From Xanthocytophaga agilis (GTDB lineage: Bacteria; Bacteroidota; Bacteroidia; Cytophagales; 172606-1): a DNA stretch of 64,000 nucleotides. The translations under genes were made by a program, and so were the position numbers. Below the pieces are notes generated by a model. The model was given only the letters and a program-made list of their open reading frames with translations, did no database searches and was not told the DNA's origin. Of this stretch, positions 23,721-33,977 are shown one piece after another; position 1 is the stretch's first letter; every line of letters begins with the position of its first letter. The stretch covers positions 169,635 to 233,634 of the forward strand of contig NZ_JASJOU010000016.1 of assembly GCF_030068605.1 (NCBI RefSeq), in the 5' to 3' direction.

Positions 23721-24818
23721 TTAGACATTAAAGCGGAAGTGCATGATATCGCCGTCTGCTACCACATATTCTTTACCTTCCACAGATATTTTTCCAGCTT
23801 CACGACAGGCCGCTTCAGACTTGTATTTTTCATAATCAGCGATCTTAATCACCTCTGCACGAATAAACCCTCTCTCAAAATCCGAGTGAATCACACCTGC
23901 AGCCTGTGGTGCTTTCCAGCCTTTACGGATAGTCCAGGCACGTACTTCTTTCACACCAGCTGTGAAGTAGGTAATCAGATCCAATAATGCATATCCTGCT
24001 CGTATCATCTGATCCAACCCTGACTCCTGTAATCCATACTCGCTCAGAAACATCTCTTTTTCTTCTGGATCTGTAATCTCAGCAATTTGCGCTTCCAATG
24101 CAGCACAAATACGTAATACCTGAGCACCTTCTGGCTTTACAGCTTCGCGTAAGGCCTTCACATAATCATTGTCCTCATGCAGATTGTTTTCATCCACATT
24201 GGCAATGTATAACATTGGTTTTAATGTTAGCAAAAACAAATCGGCAACGGATTCTCTCTCTTCTTCTGTTGCGTCCATGGTACGGGCATTTTTGCCTTGT
24301 TCTAGGTGAGCTTTGTACCGTTGTAATGCGGCCAGCTCTGATTTTGATTTGGCATCTCCGGCTTTAGCAGCACGTTCTACTTTCGATAGCTTCTTTTCTA
24401 CCGAATCCAGGTCCTTTAACTGCAATTCGAACTCAATTACCTCTTTATCAGAAGCAGGGTTAACAGGACCTGAAGAACGTACAATATTCGGATCGTCAAA
24501 GCAACGGATTACATGCACGGTTGCATCTACTTCCCGAATGTTGGTAAGAAAGGCATTCCCACGGCCACCACCTTTACTAGCCCCTTTTACCAGACCTGCA
24601 ATATCTACAAACTCAATAGTAGCAGGTACCACACGCTGAGGATTCACAATACCTTCTAATATCTGTAACCGTTGGTCAGGTACATCTACGATACCGATAT
24701 TGGGATCAATGGTAGCAAACTCGTAATTGGCTGCCACATTCTGAATATTGGTCAAAGCTGAAAAAAGAGTAGATTTTCCAACATTAGGTAGACCTACGAT
24801 CCCACATTGAAGACCCAT
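23721..24818 (-). CDS. ychF: Ribosome-binding ATPase YchF
   Basis: 365 residues, the usual length. P-loop GLPNVGKST (8-16), G3 DIAGLV, and NVDE in place of NKxD, which marks the ATP preference of the YchF/OLA1 group. The C-terminal TGS domain ends VADGDIMHFRFNV. Cytoplasmic, binds the ribosome, and takes part in translation and stress control. A solitary gene next to the tRNA-Leu integration site; core chromosome. Confidence 0.96.
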   Translation of the reverse strand: MGLQCGIVGLPNVGKSTLFSALTNIQNVAANYEFATIDPNIGIVDVPDQRLQILEGIVNPQRVVPATIEFVDIAGLVKGASKGGGRGNAFLTNIREVDATVHVIRCFDDPNIVRSSGPVNPASDKEVIEFELQLKDLDSVEKKLSKVERAAKAGDAKSKSELAALQRYKAHLEQGKNARTMDATEEERESVADLFLLTLKPMLYIANVDENNLHEDNDYVKALREAVKPEGAQVLRICAALEAQIAEITDPEEKEMFLSEYGLQESGLDQMIRAGYALLDLITYFTAGVKEVRAWTIRKGWKAPQAAGVIHSDFERGFIRAEVIKIADYEKYKSEAACREAGKISVEGKEYVVADGDIMHFRFNV

Positions 24819-24891
24819 GGAGAAATATAAATTAATAAGTGAATAGTAAATGTTAAAAATGCGGGGGCGAAGTTAATAAAATAAATCAGAA

Positions 24892-25410
24892 TTATTGTCC
24901 TTTCACCATTCGCAGTAATTTGGTGGCTCTGCTTTTAAACGCTGGTTTCTCATACGGCAAGTGATCTTCTACCAGTAGACAAAGTTCCTGTTGCAGTTCT
25001 TCGTATTGTTGGCAGATATTAGCAGCTACAGTAATAGCAAAAGCCCGGATTGCACTGGGTTGAGACCGATCTTTGAGAATAACAAAGCAGAAATCAACAA
25101 TTTCACCTTCCAGTTCTTCAGGGATAGTTATATTCTGCAACAATCGTAATACATTCCGGGTTACGGCAGGGTGTATATCTTTTTGTTGTGCTATCGTAAT
25201 GATCCGGGATAAATAGGGTTGTATCAAATCCGGGTACTCCTCTACACAATACGAAACAGGCCATACAGCTCTCTGACTCAGGCGATATTCTCCACTTAAA
25301 AACAGCTCTATCAGCTCAGAAAATCGTTGCGAGTCATAGGAAATGTATTTTGCTATTGCTAGTGTGTTTTCTTTGCTATGTTCCTTTAGTAATTGTTCTT
25401 TCAGAATCAT
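24892..25410 (-). CDS. HEAT-repeat-like hypothetical protein, 172 aa
   Basis: All-helical, with about four paired-helix units (SQRAVWPVSYCVEEYPDLI, AVTRNVLRLLQNI, SAIRAFAITVAANI, KSRATKLL) that look like HEAT or ARM repeats. No signal or membrane segment. Probably a protein-binding scaffold. Its ATG is 95 bp from the stop of the kinase gene at 25506, with a terminator in between. Confidence 0.7.
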   Translation of the reverse strand: MILKEQLLKEHSKENTLAIAKYISYDSQRFSELIELFLSGEYRLSQRAVWPVSYCVEEYPDLIQPYLSRIITIAQQKDIHPAVTRNVLRLLQNITIPEELEGEIVDFCFVILKDRSQPSAIRAFAITVAANICQQYEELQQELCLLVEDHLPYEKPAFKSRATKLLRMVKGQ

Positions 25411-25456
25411 TGACTACTAGTGTATTCATTTGTAACTGGTATGACTGCCAATATAA

Positions 25457-25487
25457 ATAAAAAGCCCTGTCTGTAGCAGACAGGGCT
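25457..25487 (-). terminator. Terminator of the PfkB kinase gene
   Basis: An 11-bp stem (25463-25473 with 25477-25487) with a 3-base loop, then a T-rich run on the minus strand. Confidence 0.8.
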
Positions 25488-25505
25488 TGTGTATCATCAA
25501 AAATA

Positions 25506-26429
25506 TTACGCCATTGTGATTTCAAACTGCACCAGATCAACAAACTCCTGTACTCTGCTATCCAGTTCGTTCTTATCCAGATTTACGATCCGCTCTGTGC
25601 CAAACTTCTCCACACAGAAAGAAGCCAAAGCCGAAGCATAGATAATACCCCGTTTCATGTTGTCAAAAGAGATATCACCTGTGCTAGCCAGATACCCAAT
25701 AAAGCCACCGGCAAACGTATCACCAGCTCCTGTTGGATCGAATACTTCTTCCAGAGGAAGTGCGGGTGCAAAAAACACCTGATCTTTTTTAAACAGGTAT
25801 GCCCCATGCTCACCTTTTTTAATGATCAGATATTTAGGTCCTAATGTTAAGATTTTAGAAGCAGCTTTACGCAATGAATACTCTCCTGACAACTGGCGAG
25901 CTTCTTCATCATTAATAGACAACACATCTACGTGATTGATCACATCCATCAGTTCATCCCATGCAGTATTCATCCAGAAGTTCATCGTATCCATCATGAT
26001 TAACTTTGGACGGCGTTTCAAACGCTGAATTACTTGCTTTTGAACAGCAGGGGTCAGATTGCCCAGCATCAAAAACTCACAGTCCTGATAAGACTCAGGA
26101 ATAACCGGATCAAATGTTGCCAATACATTCAACTCAGTTACCAGTGTATCACGGCTATTCATATCGTTGTGGTAACGGCCTGACCAGAAAAACGATTTTT
26201 CACCAGCTTTGATCTGCAAACCTTCTGTGCTGATACCATGCTCCTGAAGCATAGTAATATCAGAAGTAGCAAAGTCATCTCCTACCACAGCTACTAGTTT
26301 TACATCTTTTGTAAAATAGGAAGCTGCCAATGTTATATATGTAGCAGACCCACCAATGATTTTATCTGTTTTTCCAAAAGGTGTTTCGAGGGCATCAAAT
26401 GCCACCGTTCCCACTGCGATTAAGCTCAT
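25506..26429 (-). CDS. PfkB-family sugar/nucleoside kinase
   Basis: 307 residues, the usual ribokinase-family length. Substrate-side GGSATYITLAASY (26-38) and the ATP-site signature DPTGAGDTFAGGF (231-243), with D237 as catalytic base. The family phosphorylates sugars or nucleosides at the hydroxymethyl group. The substrate cannot be read from the sequence; the large lid strand (FFWSGRYHND) differs from ribokinase proper. Cytoplasmic, single gene. Confidence 0.9.
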   Translation of the reverse strand: MSLIAVGTVAFDALETPFGKTDKIIGGSATYITLAASYFTKDVKLVAVVGDDFATSDITMLQEHGISTEGLQIKAGEKSFFWSGRYHNDMNSRDTLVTELNVLATFDPVIPESYQDCEFLMLGNLTPAVQKQVIQRLKRRPKLIMMDTMNFWMNTAWDELMDVINHVDVLSINDEEARQLSGEYSLRKAASKILTLGPKYLIIKKGEHGAYLFKKDQVFFAPALPLEEVFDPTGAGDTFAGGFIGYLASTGDISFDNMKRGIIYASALASFCVEKFGTERIVNLDKNELDSRVQEFVDLVQFEITMA

Positions 26430-26544
26430 TTCGTTGATAGTTAATTGTTTAGATGGTATATATTCTATAAAGACTCAAAAGTAGCACTTTTTTCCAGGAA
26501 TTAATTCTGAAAAGAGGTCAGGAGTAAACACTTAGCTGTAATTT

Positions 26545-27768
26545 TCAAGACGGATTCGTCTTGGCAGGTCCTTTTTTGAGAATCGGATGCCGCTCAAAAG
26601 GCTTGGATTCATCAAATAGCTTTCGGTAAGTAGCATGCACCTTTATGATTTTTCCACCCATTAATTCAACCACTTTCATCATAGGCGGATTAAAATCTCC
26701 TATCCAGTTCATTTCCAGATCGTCGTATCGATCGTAATGATCCTGAATAAGGTCCCTGGCAGCCATTACAATAGCTGCATCAACAGCTTTTCCCTGATGC
26801 TCAGGGACAACACCAAAAACCACCCCAAACATTTTCCGGGATGTACCACGCCACTGGTGCCACAAAAACTTAATCTTAGCGAGCAAATCAAATTTCCCAT
26901 TCATATGACGGAAAATCTGATTCATTTCAGGAAGCATCACAAAAAAGCCAATAGGCTCTCCTTTATAATAACCAAACCAGATCAGTTTTTCATCGATAAT
27001 AGGCTTGAGTTGTTTCATTATGGATCTGCTTTGTTCGTAACTCATCTCACCCTCACCTGCTTTAATTTCTCCCCATGATCTATTAAATATAACCCGAAAA
27101 TCCTCTGTATATTTCTCCAGGTTATTCTTTTTAATATGGTCAAATGTATAATCAGGGTTACTACGAACACGATCTGCACGAGCAAATACTGCAGGATGTA
27201 AGGGAGCCTTTACTGTGCGGTAATAGGTATATTGATTAAAAAATACTTGAAAACCATACGCTTCAAAGAGTTCTTTGTAATAGGGCATATGGTAAAACAT
27301 ACCATAGTTTGGAGGTAAGAAACCATCAACCAGCAGTCCCCACCACTGATCTCTTTCTCCAAAGTTGATAGGACCATCCATGGCTTCCATACCTCGTGCT
27401 TCAAGCCACTGCTTGCAGGCATCAAACAATGTAAAAGCAGCTTTCTGGTCATTGATACATTCAAAGAACCCCATTCCCCCGGTAGGCTGGTCCTTTCTTA
27501 TTGTTCCATCAGGAAGAGTCCACGTCTTAACCGTTGACTCCCGATCAATGAATGCAGCTACACGCCCAATTACTTTACCGCTACTATCCTGCAACAACCA
27601 ACGTATACATTCTCCATGTTTAAAAAACGGATTCTTTGCAGGGTCAAACACCTTTTCAATGTCCTGATCCAATGGCCGAATCCAGTTAGGTTCGTTTTTA
27701 TAGATACGAACAGGCAATTCCAGAAATTCTTTGCGGTGTGCAGGAGTTGTAACTTCGATTAGTTGCAT
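26545..27768 (-). CDS. GNAT-like protein conserved in Bacteroidota, 407 aa
   Basis: Begins MQLIEVTTPAHRKEFLELP. The N-terminal half contains RWLLQDSSGKVIGRVAAFID, a GNAT-type beta pair. The middle has GPINFGERDQWWGLLV, and the C-terminal half has a second GNAT-like fold (EPIGFFVMLPEMNQIF; VVPEHQGKAVDAAIVMAA). Proteins of this kind are usually annotated as GNAT family or hypothetical; acceptor unknown. Cytoplasmic. Confidence 0.75.
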   Translation of the reverse strand: MQLIEVTTPAHRKEFLELPVRIYKNEPNWIRPLDQDIEKVFDPAKNPFFKHGECIRWLLQDSSGKVIGRVAAFIDRESTVKTWTLPDGTIRKDQPTGGMGFFECINDQKAAFTLFDACKQWLEARGMEAMDGPINFGERDQWWGLLVDGFLPPNYGMFYHMPYYKELFEAYGFQVFFNQYTYYRTVKAPLHPAVFARADRVRSNPDYTFDHIKKNNLEKYTEDFRVIFNRSWGEIKAGEGEMSYEQSRSIMKQLKPIIDEKLIWFGYYKGEPIGFFVMLPEMNQIFRHMNGKFDLLAKIKFLWHQWRGTSRKMFGVVFGVVPEHQGKAVDAAIVMAARDLIQDHYDRYDDLEMNWIGDFNPPMMKVVELMGGKIIKVHATYRKLFDESKPFERHPILKKGPAKTNPS

Positions 27769-27941
27769 AAGTTGGAATGTACATCTTGAAGCGGCAAAAA
27801 TAGTATCTTTTTTTTGACAAAGGTGTGCTTCTTTTATAGAATCCCATTAAAGTCAGGCTTAATCTCTCTCCTTTTTTGTCTTTGTAAATGGGTTCGTGTA
27901 TTTTCGAGGCCTTATTCTTACTATACCAGATTAGACTTTGT

Positions 27942-28316
27942 ATGAATATACAGTTACTCAATCATGTGGCAGTACATGTTGCAGATGTAAAGGTAAGCAT
28001 CTCATTTTATCGCGATATCCTGGGATTGCCTCAATTACCCCGTCCAGCTTTTGATTTTCCAGGTGCCTGGTTTCGAATTGGACAAACGCAGGAAATACAC
28101 TTAATTGGCAATCGTACAGAAGCTGTACATTCGCATTCTAGAGGGACTCATTTTGCCTTACAGGTAGATAATATAAAAGCCGTTGAAACTGAGTTAAAAG
28201 CAAAAAATGCAACATTTACAGGTCCAAAACAACGTCCTGATGGCAACTGGCAGATCTTTATTGTAGATCCGGATGGACATTGGATTGAACTATGTGAAAT
28301 TCGGAATACAATCTAG
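27942..28316 (+). CDS. VOC family (glyoxalase-like) protein
   Basis: 124 residues. The start at ATG 27942 (MNIQLLNHVAVHVADV) removes an 18-residue unlikely extension. Two beta-alpha-beta-beta-beta units carry metal-site residues H8, E50 region (QEIHLIG), H64-71 and E118 (HWIELCE). The ring-cleaving, epimerase or resistance activity is undefined. A bidirectional terminator follows. Confidence 0.85.
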   Translation: MNIQLLNHVAVHVADVKVSISFYRDILGLPQLPRPAFDFPGAWFRIGQTQEIHLIGNRTEAVHSHSRGTHFALQVDNIKAVETELKAKNATFTGPKQRPDGNWQIFIVDPDGHWIELCEIRNTI

Positions 28317-28342
28317 ATTATTTGCAATCTTCACTACCAACA

Positions 28343-28377
28343 AAAAAGCAACAGATTCAGAATCTATTGCTTTTTTG
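28343..28377. terminator. Bidirectional terminator between VOC and fucosidase genes
   Basis: Imperfect stem around the loop at 28358-28360, with an A run on the left and six T on the right, between two convergent genes. Confidence 0.7.
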
Positions 28378-28397
28378 TATTTATTTATCTAACCGCC

Positions 28398-29864
28398 TCA
28401 TTTAAATTCATCTACTCCTGTATCTTTTGCAGAGGCTTTGTATATGCCAATCTCTGAAATTAACAGGGGAGTACCTGCTGTTCCAATTGTCATCCTGACT
28501 TGTGTAGCAGTTACAGGCTTTATACGCAACAATCGCTTATATCCGATTGTAGTTCCTTTTGCCACGAACTCCCATTTACCATCTACAAAAGCCTCAACAG
28601 TAAATGTATTCACTCTTTGTCCAAATTCAATAGGTTCAGCTAGGGAAATCCGATCAAAAGTAGTTGCTCTTCCAAATGGAATAGTAATCATAGCCTGATT
28701 TACTCCATCTTCTGTTGCCCAGAACGTTTTGGTGCTTCCATCTGTCGTATTCTGTGCCAGATACTCTTTGCTACGGAAATGATCTGCCTTAGCACTTTTA
28801 TTCAAAGCCAGATTGGTTCTAAAAGTCTCATTTACTACTGTCCTAAATTCTTTTAACCGCTCCACGTCATTCTCATGGATCAGTCCCCGACGATCCGGAG
28901 GTAAATTAAGCAGCAACACTGCATTTCTTCCTACTGATTTATAATAGATATCCAAGAGATGTTCCAGTGATTTTACCTTACTATCTTCTGCTGCATGATA
29001 AAACCAACCTGGACGAATTGACACATCACACTCGCCTACTAACCAATCTTTGCCATCAGCCTGACCTGTATTCAGAAATTTGTATCCGGGTGAGTTAGCC
29101 TGCCCGATCCCTATTGAACTTTTATCCAGTAGCGACCAGTTCGTTTCTCCAGCAAAACCCTTCTCATTACCTATCCAGCGTACATCAGGACCTGCATCAG
29201 AGAAAATGACAGCTTTAGGCTGAAGTTCGCGAATGATAGCTCTGTATCCTTCAAAATCATACTCCATGTTTTTTGCATTTTCACCTTTAGCCCCATCCAT
29301 CCATACTTCACTAATCTCGCCATAATTCGTCAACAGTTCGCGTAGTTGATTTTTGTAATACTCATTGTATGTGCTTGTTCCATAAGCAGGTTCGTGACGA
29401 TCCCAAGGAGATAGATATATCCCAAACTTAATTCCGGATTCCCTACAAGCCTCTGACAACTCTTTTACAATATCACCTTTTCCTCCTTTGTATGGACTAT
29501 TTTTGATAGAGTGTTCAGTATACTTGCTTGGCCATAAGCAAAATCCATCGTGATGCTTTGCAGTCAAAATAATTTGTTTCAACCCCCCATCTTTACAAGC
29601 CTTTACCCATTGTTTTACATCCAGTTCATCTGGGTTAAAGATCTTTGGGCTTTCTGTTCCATCTCCCCATTCTTTATCTGTAAAAGCATTGACTGTATAG
29701 TGAATGAAGGCAATAGTTTCAAGCTGCTGATAAGCAAGTTGTCTGGGTTGAGGTGTAACGGCCAATGTTGTTACACCTTTAGGAGCATTCTGGGCCTGAA
29801 CCACTAAAGGCACTACCAATAAAAGTAGTTGTGTCAGACACAGAGAAATGCAGTTCTTTTGCAT
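28398..29864 (-). CDS. Alpha-L-fucosidase, GH29
   Basis: 488 residues with a signal peptide (1-24, LLLLVVPLVVQA). The GH29 barrel spans about 40-340: AKHHDGFCLWPS (102-113), and the nucleophile D190 in EVWMDGAKGEN. The C-terminal region (345-480) is a discoidin-like carbohydrate-binding domain (DGSTKTFWATED). Releases fucose from glycans in the periplasm or at the surface. Single gene; no sus-type transporter is next to it. Confidence 0.93.
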   Translation of the reverse strand: MQKNCISLCLTQLLLLVVPLVVQAQNAPKGVTTLAVTPQPRQLAYQQLETIAFIHYTVNAFTDKEWGDGTESPKIFNPDELDVKQWVKACKDGGLKQIILTAKHHDGFCLWPSKYTEHSIKNSPYKGGKGDIVKELSEACRESGIKFGIYLSPWDRHEPAYGTSTYNEYYKNQLRELLTNYGEISEVWMDGAKGENAKNMEYDFEGYRAIIRELQPKAVIFSDAGPDVRWIGNEKGFAGETNWSLLDKSSIGIGQANSPGYKFLNTGQADGKDWLVGECDVSIRPGWFYHAAEDSKVKSLEHLLDIYYKSVGRNAVLLLNLPPDRRGLIHENDVERLKEFRTVVNETFRTNLALNKSAKADHFRSKEYLAQNTTDGSTKTFWATEDGVNQAMITIPFGRATTFDRISLAEPIEFGQRVNTFTVEAFVDGKWEFVAKGTTIGYKRLLRIKPVTATQVRMTIGTAGTPLLISEIGIYKASAKDTGVDEFK

Positions 29865-30175
29865 AAAAATTAACTATTGAATAATAAAACAAGAATATGA
29901 TTTGCAGTAATTTGCCTTTTCAAAGGAAAATTAAAATGTGGAATTTTGAGAAGCATTGTTCATATATTTTTTTTACTACAGCTTTTATATTTCAAAAGAC
30001 AATCCATCTTTCTACATATACCAAAGTAATATAGAAAACGTAATTATTACTTTTTTCTATTCCATACAGATCATATACACTATTTTGCAAAATACAACTT
30101 ACTATCAAAGCCTTACAAGATCATTCTGGTAGAACTTCCAGTAATCTATATACCAAAATTTCTTTTCCAATTTGT
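29865..30175. other. 311-bp divergent intergenic region
   Basis: Very AT-rich spacer between the divergent fucosidase and ATP-grasp genes. No ORF, hairpin or repeat worth naming; both promoters must lie here but no exact TAnnTTTG box stood out. Confidence 0.5.
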
Positions 30176-31063
30176 ATGATTATTATTTCTGAATCATCAC
30201 CACAATTATCGCCGTCTGCCAGTGCCAATGATATACGTAAAGTTACCCAAACAGCTGAGCTAATTGGTATACAGATCTATTACATCCCGCAAAGCTTTGA
30301 CAATATTTCTATAGAAGATGCATTCTCACATATATCAGAGAGGGTAAAAGAGGAAATAGCATTCTGGATAGGATATGTTCCTGACCCTGAACATTACAGG
30401 AATGTATACCAGGAACTTCTCAAAAAAAATATCCGATTGATTAATTCACCGGAAGAATTTCAGCGGGCAGAAGAGTTTGACAGATATTATCCGTATATAG
30501 AACATATGACCTGTAAGAGTCTGGTTGCTACATCTGTGTCAGAAGCAAAGATAGCAGCGCAGCAGCTAGGTTATCCGGTATTTATCAAAGGTACTATCCA
30601 ATCGTTTAAAAAATGGGGATGGAAATCATGTGTAGCTTATGAGGAATCCGCTCTGGAGAATATAGTTTCCAACTTATATAAAAGTGCATCCCGCTCACTA
30701 GGAAAAGTCATTATCCGGGAAGTAATGCAACTAAGACATGCTGAGAAAACAAGTACTGACTTTCCCAAAGGCAGAGAATACCGGGTATTTCTTCTAAATA
30801 ACCAAGTGATAGACTATAGCTATTATTGGGACAACGACGATCCATTACGTGCAGTTTCCAAAGCCGAAGAGACGATTATACTTGATATGGCGAAACAAGC
30901 TTCTCTACGAATACATGTGCCCTATATTGCAATAGATATAGGGCAAAAAGAGTCGGGTGAATGGATTCTGATTGAAGCAGGGGATGCACAGTTTTCGGGT
31001 ATCTGTGCTATTTCACCTGTCAAACTCTGGCAAAGAATTTTGCAATTAGAAACTGTTAACTAA
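30176..31063 (+). CDS. ATP-grasp domain protein
   Basis: 295 residues. ATP-grasp core: PVFIKGTIQSFKKWGWKSC (about 133-151; Lys ligand of ATP), VIIREVMQLR, REYRVFLLNNQVI, and the metal site near IAIDIGQKESGEWILIEAGD (D263, E275-D278). It forms an acyl phosphate and joins an acid to an amine; substrate unknown. Its stop overlaps the cydB stop by 4 bp, convergent. Confidence 0.82.
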   Translation: MIIISESSPQLSPSASANDIRKVTQTAELIGIQIYYIPQSFDNISIEDAFSHISERVKEEIAFWIGYVPDPEHYRNVYQELLKKNIRLINSPEEFQRAEEFDRYYPYIEHMTCKSLVATSVSEAKIAAQQLGYPVFIKGTIQSFKKWGWKSCVAYEESALENIVSNLYKSASRSLGKVIIREVMQLRHAEKTSTDFPKGREYRVFLLNNQVIDYSYYWDNDDPLRAVSKAEETIILDMAKQASLRIHVPYIAIDIGQKESGEWILIEAGDAQFSGICAISPVKLWQRILQLETVN

Positions 31064-32094
31064 TAACTATGCTCATCCAGCTTTACCTTACCTCTGAATG
31101 TCCAGAAAACAAATGTGGTATAGGTTGCAACCAATGGTACACCAATAACTGCAAATAGTAACATAATTTTCAGAGATTTTGCAGAAGAGGCAGCTTTATA
31201 TACAGTCAGATTATAAGCTGGCGATACTGTAGAAATCACAATATTGGGGTATAATCCAATAGCAATCAGTATCAACAACAGACTCACTGTAACAGATGAT
31301 GAGATAAAAGCAAAACGATATTTTCGCTTCGTAATCTGACGAGTGATGTTTGCCACCGAAATAATAGCAACAAGCGGAATACTAAACAATTGAGGATGTT
31401 GTTTGAAATCTTCAGAGAGATGAGTAGCATATAATAAAGTGGCTACTGTAGTTACTGCATAACAGATTACAAAAAAGATGGTCGTATTCTTAACCAGAAC
31501 TGTCAGTTTAGCATACAAGCGATTTTCGGTCTTCATTGTAAGGTAAATAGCGCCATGCATCATAAACAAGGCAACTGTTGTTACAGCTACTATACATGCA
31601 TAGGGGTTTACAAAAGACAACCAGTTGCCTGTAAAATCCCCATTCTGGTCAATTGGAATACCCTGGATTACATTTCCTAATACGAGTCCCAATAGGAAGG
31701 CTATCATAATACTGGATATACAATAGTTAATATCCCAAAGCTGTCGCCACCAACGCATAGGTTCTTTACTTCTGAACTCAATGGATATGGCCCGAAAAAT
31801 CAGCATCACCAGAAACAACATGAAGGGTATATAAAAGGCAGAAAATACAGAAGCATATACCAAAGGAAAGCCAGCAAACAAGGCTCCACCTCCTATTACA
31901 ATCCAAACTTCATTACCATCCCAAACAGGCCCGACTGCATTTAAGACAATCCGTCGGCTCTCTTCTTTGTTAAAGAATAAATGTAATGCGCCTGCACCTA
32001 AATCAAAACCATCCAGAATAGCATATCCACTAAAAAGTCCACCTACAACCAAAAACCACCAGGTTGGCAGATCAAGTCCTAAAATTGTTTCCAT
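31060..32094 (-). CDS. cydB: Cytochrome bd ubiquinol oxidase subunit II
   Basis: 344 residues with eight to nine membrane helices. Signature GYAILDGFDLGAGAL near the N-terminus and PVWDGNEVWIVIGGGALFAGF (56-76). Partner of CydA in the high-affinity quinol oxidase of the inner membrane. 38 bp downstream of cydA in one operon. Confidence 0.95.
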   Translation of the reverse strand: METILGLDLPTWWFLVVGGLFSGYAILDGFDLGAGALHLFFNKEESRRIVLNAVGPVWDGNEVWIVIGGGALFAGFPLVYASVFSAFYIPFMLFLVMLIFRAISIEFRSKEPMRWWRQLWDINYCISSIMIAFLLGLVLGNVIQGIPIDQNGDFTGNWLSFVNPYACIVAVTTVALFMMHGAIYLTMKTENRLYAKLTVLVKNTTIFFVICYAVTTVATLLYATHLSEDFKQHPQLFSIPLVAIISVANITRQITKRKYRFAFISSSVTVSLLLILIAIGLYPNIVISTVSPAYNLTVYKAASSAKSLKIMLLFAVIGVPLVATYTTFVFWTFRGKVKLDEHSY

Positions 32095-32132
32095 ATTTAT
32101 CCGGTTAAAAAATCTAAGATCAGATGATATTA

Positions 32133-33512
32133 CTAATGTGCCATCAATGGATTGTCACGTTTGCTTGCATCCGGAATATCTTCCTGTGCCTCTTCATCAT
32201 AAGGTCCGTGTTGTATCTTTTTATTCAACAGATAAATAAATAAGATAAAGAGCAGAACATATACTACAGTAAACAATAGTAGGGAAAATATAACCTGATT
32301 GGCAGTTACAGCTTTGGATAGTGCATCTGAAGTACGCAACAGACCATATACAACCCAAGGTTGTCGCCCAACCTCTGCAGAATACCATCCTACCTGATTC
32401 CCAATTTGAGGCAGTAAAACAGAGAACGCAAAGACAATCATTAACCAACGTTGCGTAAAAAGTTTGTTTCTCCAGAGAAGCCATGCAGCTAAAAGAGTTA
32501 AGCCTATCAGAATCATACCAATGGCGACCATCATATGATAGGTCTGGAAAACAAAGTTCACTGCTGTTGGCCGATTTTCTGCTTTAAAATGACGAAGTCC
32601 TTTGACAGGAGTTGTAAAATCCTGATGAATCAGAAAAGTCAATCCTTTGGGAATGCTGATCCCAGAAACTTCTTCTGTCTTTTGATTCACCCAACCTACC
32701 AAATACATATCTGCCACAGCCAGACTATCATAATGTCCTTCAAAAGCGGCCAGCTTTGCAGGTTGGTACTCTGCCACACCATCTGCCGAACGATGTCCGG
32801 TAAATAGTTGCAACAGAGAAGCTATTCCTGCTACGGCCAAACCAATCTTAAAGGAAGCTCTGGAAAGTTCGACATATCGATTATTGAGTATATAAAAGGC
32901 ACTTACACTTAAGACCAGAAATGACCCTGCTAAAAAAGAACCATTGATCACATGAGAGAGTCGGTCTACAGAAGAAGGATTAAAAACCATAGCCCAGAAA
33001 TCTGTAATTTCAGCACGTGCATTCAATCCCTCTCCTACAATGTGGTACCCTGCCGGGGTTTGTTGCCATGAGTTGGCTACTACAATCCAGATAGCAGAAA
33101 ACATAGATCCCAATGCAACCATAATGGTAGAAAAGAAATGCACTCTGGAACTCACGCGATTCCACCCAAAGATCAGAATTCCCAGAAAGCCTGATTCCAG
33201 CGCAAAAGCAAATATGCCTTCAGCAGCTAAGGCACTCCCAAATATATCACCCACATATCGAGAATAAGTAGCCCAATTTGTTCCAAACTCAAATTCCATC
33301 ACAATCCCGGTAGCTACTCCAATACCAAAAATCAAGGCAAAGATCTTAATCCAAAAACGAGTCATCTGTTCATACATCAGTTTCCCTGTTTTCAGATAGA
33401 GGCCTTCCATAATGACCAAGCATACTCCTAAACCAATACTTAATGGTGGATAGATATAATGAAAAGCTATAGTAAAAGCAAATTGCAGACGGGAGAGAAA
33501 TTCGACATCCAT
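32133..33512 (-). CDS. cydA: Cytochrome bd ubiquinol oxidase subunit I
   Basis: 459 residues. Membrane helices, with FAFTIAFHYIYPPLSIGLG carrying the H18-region haem ligand, RLSHVINGSF with a second haem His, and the conserved GWYSAEVGRQPW near the C-terminus. A fairly short quinol loop. Reduces oxygen at low tension without proton pumping. First gene of cydAB. Confidence 0.95.
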   Translation of the reverse strand: MDVEFLSRLQFAFTIAFHYIYPPLSIGLGVCLVIMEGLYLKTGKLMYEQMTRFWIKIFALIFGIGVATGIVMEFEFGTNWATYSRYVGDIFGSALAAEGIFAFALESGFLGILIFGWNRVSSRVHFFSTIMVALGSMFSAIWIVVANSWQQTPAGYHIVGEGLNARAEITDFWAMVFNPSSVDRLSHVINGSFLAGSFLVLSVSAFYILNNRYVELSRASFKIGLAVAGIASLLQLFTGHRSADGVAEYQPAKLAAFEGHYDSLAVADMYLVGWVNQKTEEVSGISIPKGLTFLIHQDFTTPVKGLRHFKAENRPTAVNFVFQTYHMMVAIGMILIGLTLLAAWLLWRNKLFTQRWLMIVFAFSVLLPQIGNQVGWYSAEVGRQPWVVYGLLRTSDALSKAVTANQVIFSLLLFTVVYVLLFILFIYLLNKKIQHGPYDEEAQEDIPDASKRDNPLMAH

Positions 33513-33977
33513 GAGGCATACAGATTAGAGTGATACCGTAGATTCAGGATAAAAGAGGATCTATAAGGTGCGCGAAAGTTAGAGGGTTTGACCTTTCCTC
33601 CCAATATTTTTTTGCTTTTTTTCATAGGGTCAGGTTTGCATTTCATCCGTATTTCTTACCCGAAAAAGGAATCAAAGAAAATACGAAAAAAAACCTGGTA
33701 TTTTCAATTACCTTGCAATGAGTAAAATAGCGTCTATGCGTTAAAACTGGTTCGGTTTTTGTCTGAGCAAATGTGACAGAATAGAATCTCTTCACAAATG
33801 AAAGAAGATACGCTAAATACTTGGTATAAGCATAACATTACGTTATCCTGTGTTTCAGAGAGTCAATCAGATGTAGATAAAACTATCGTTTAATCAATAT
33901 CTTACTGAAAACAACGTTATACAATCAAATAAAATACTTATTTTCATCCTTTTGATTGTCAAACTATTAAATACTAT
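33513..33977. other. 465-bp divergent intergenic region
   Basis: Region upstream of cydA and of the lipoprotein gene at 33978. It holds only very short frames, for example 31 codons from ATG 33798, without convincing coding character. No clear FNR-type palindrome was seen. Confidence 0.5.

Noticed and set aside
33798..33893. 31-codon frame in the cydA upstream gap
   Set aside because: Short, polar and without terminator or other support.
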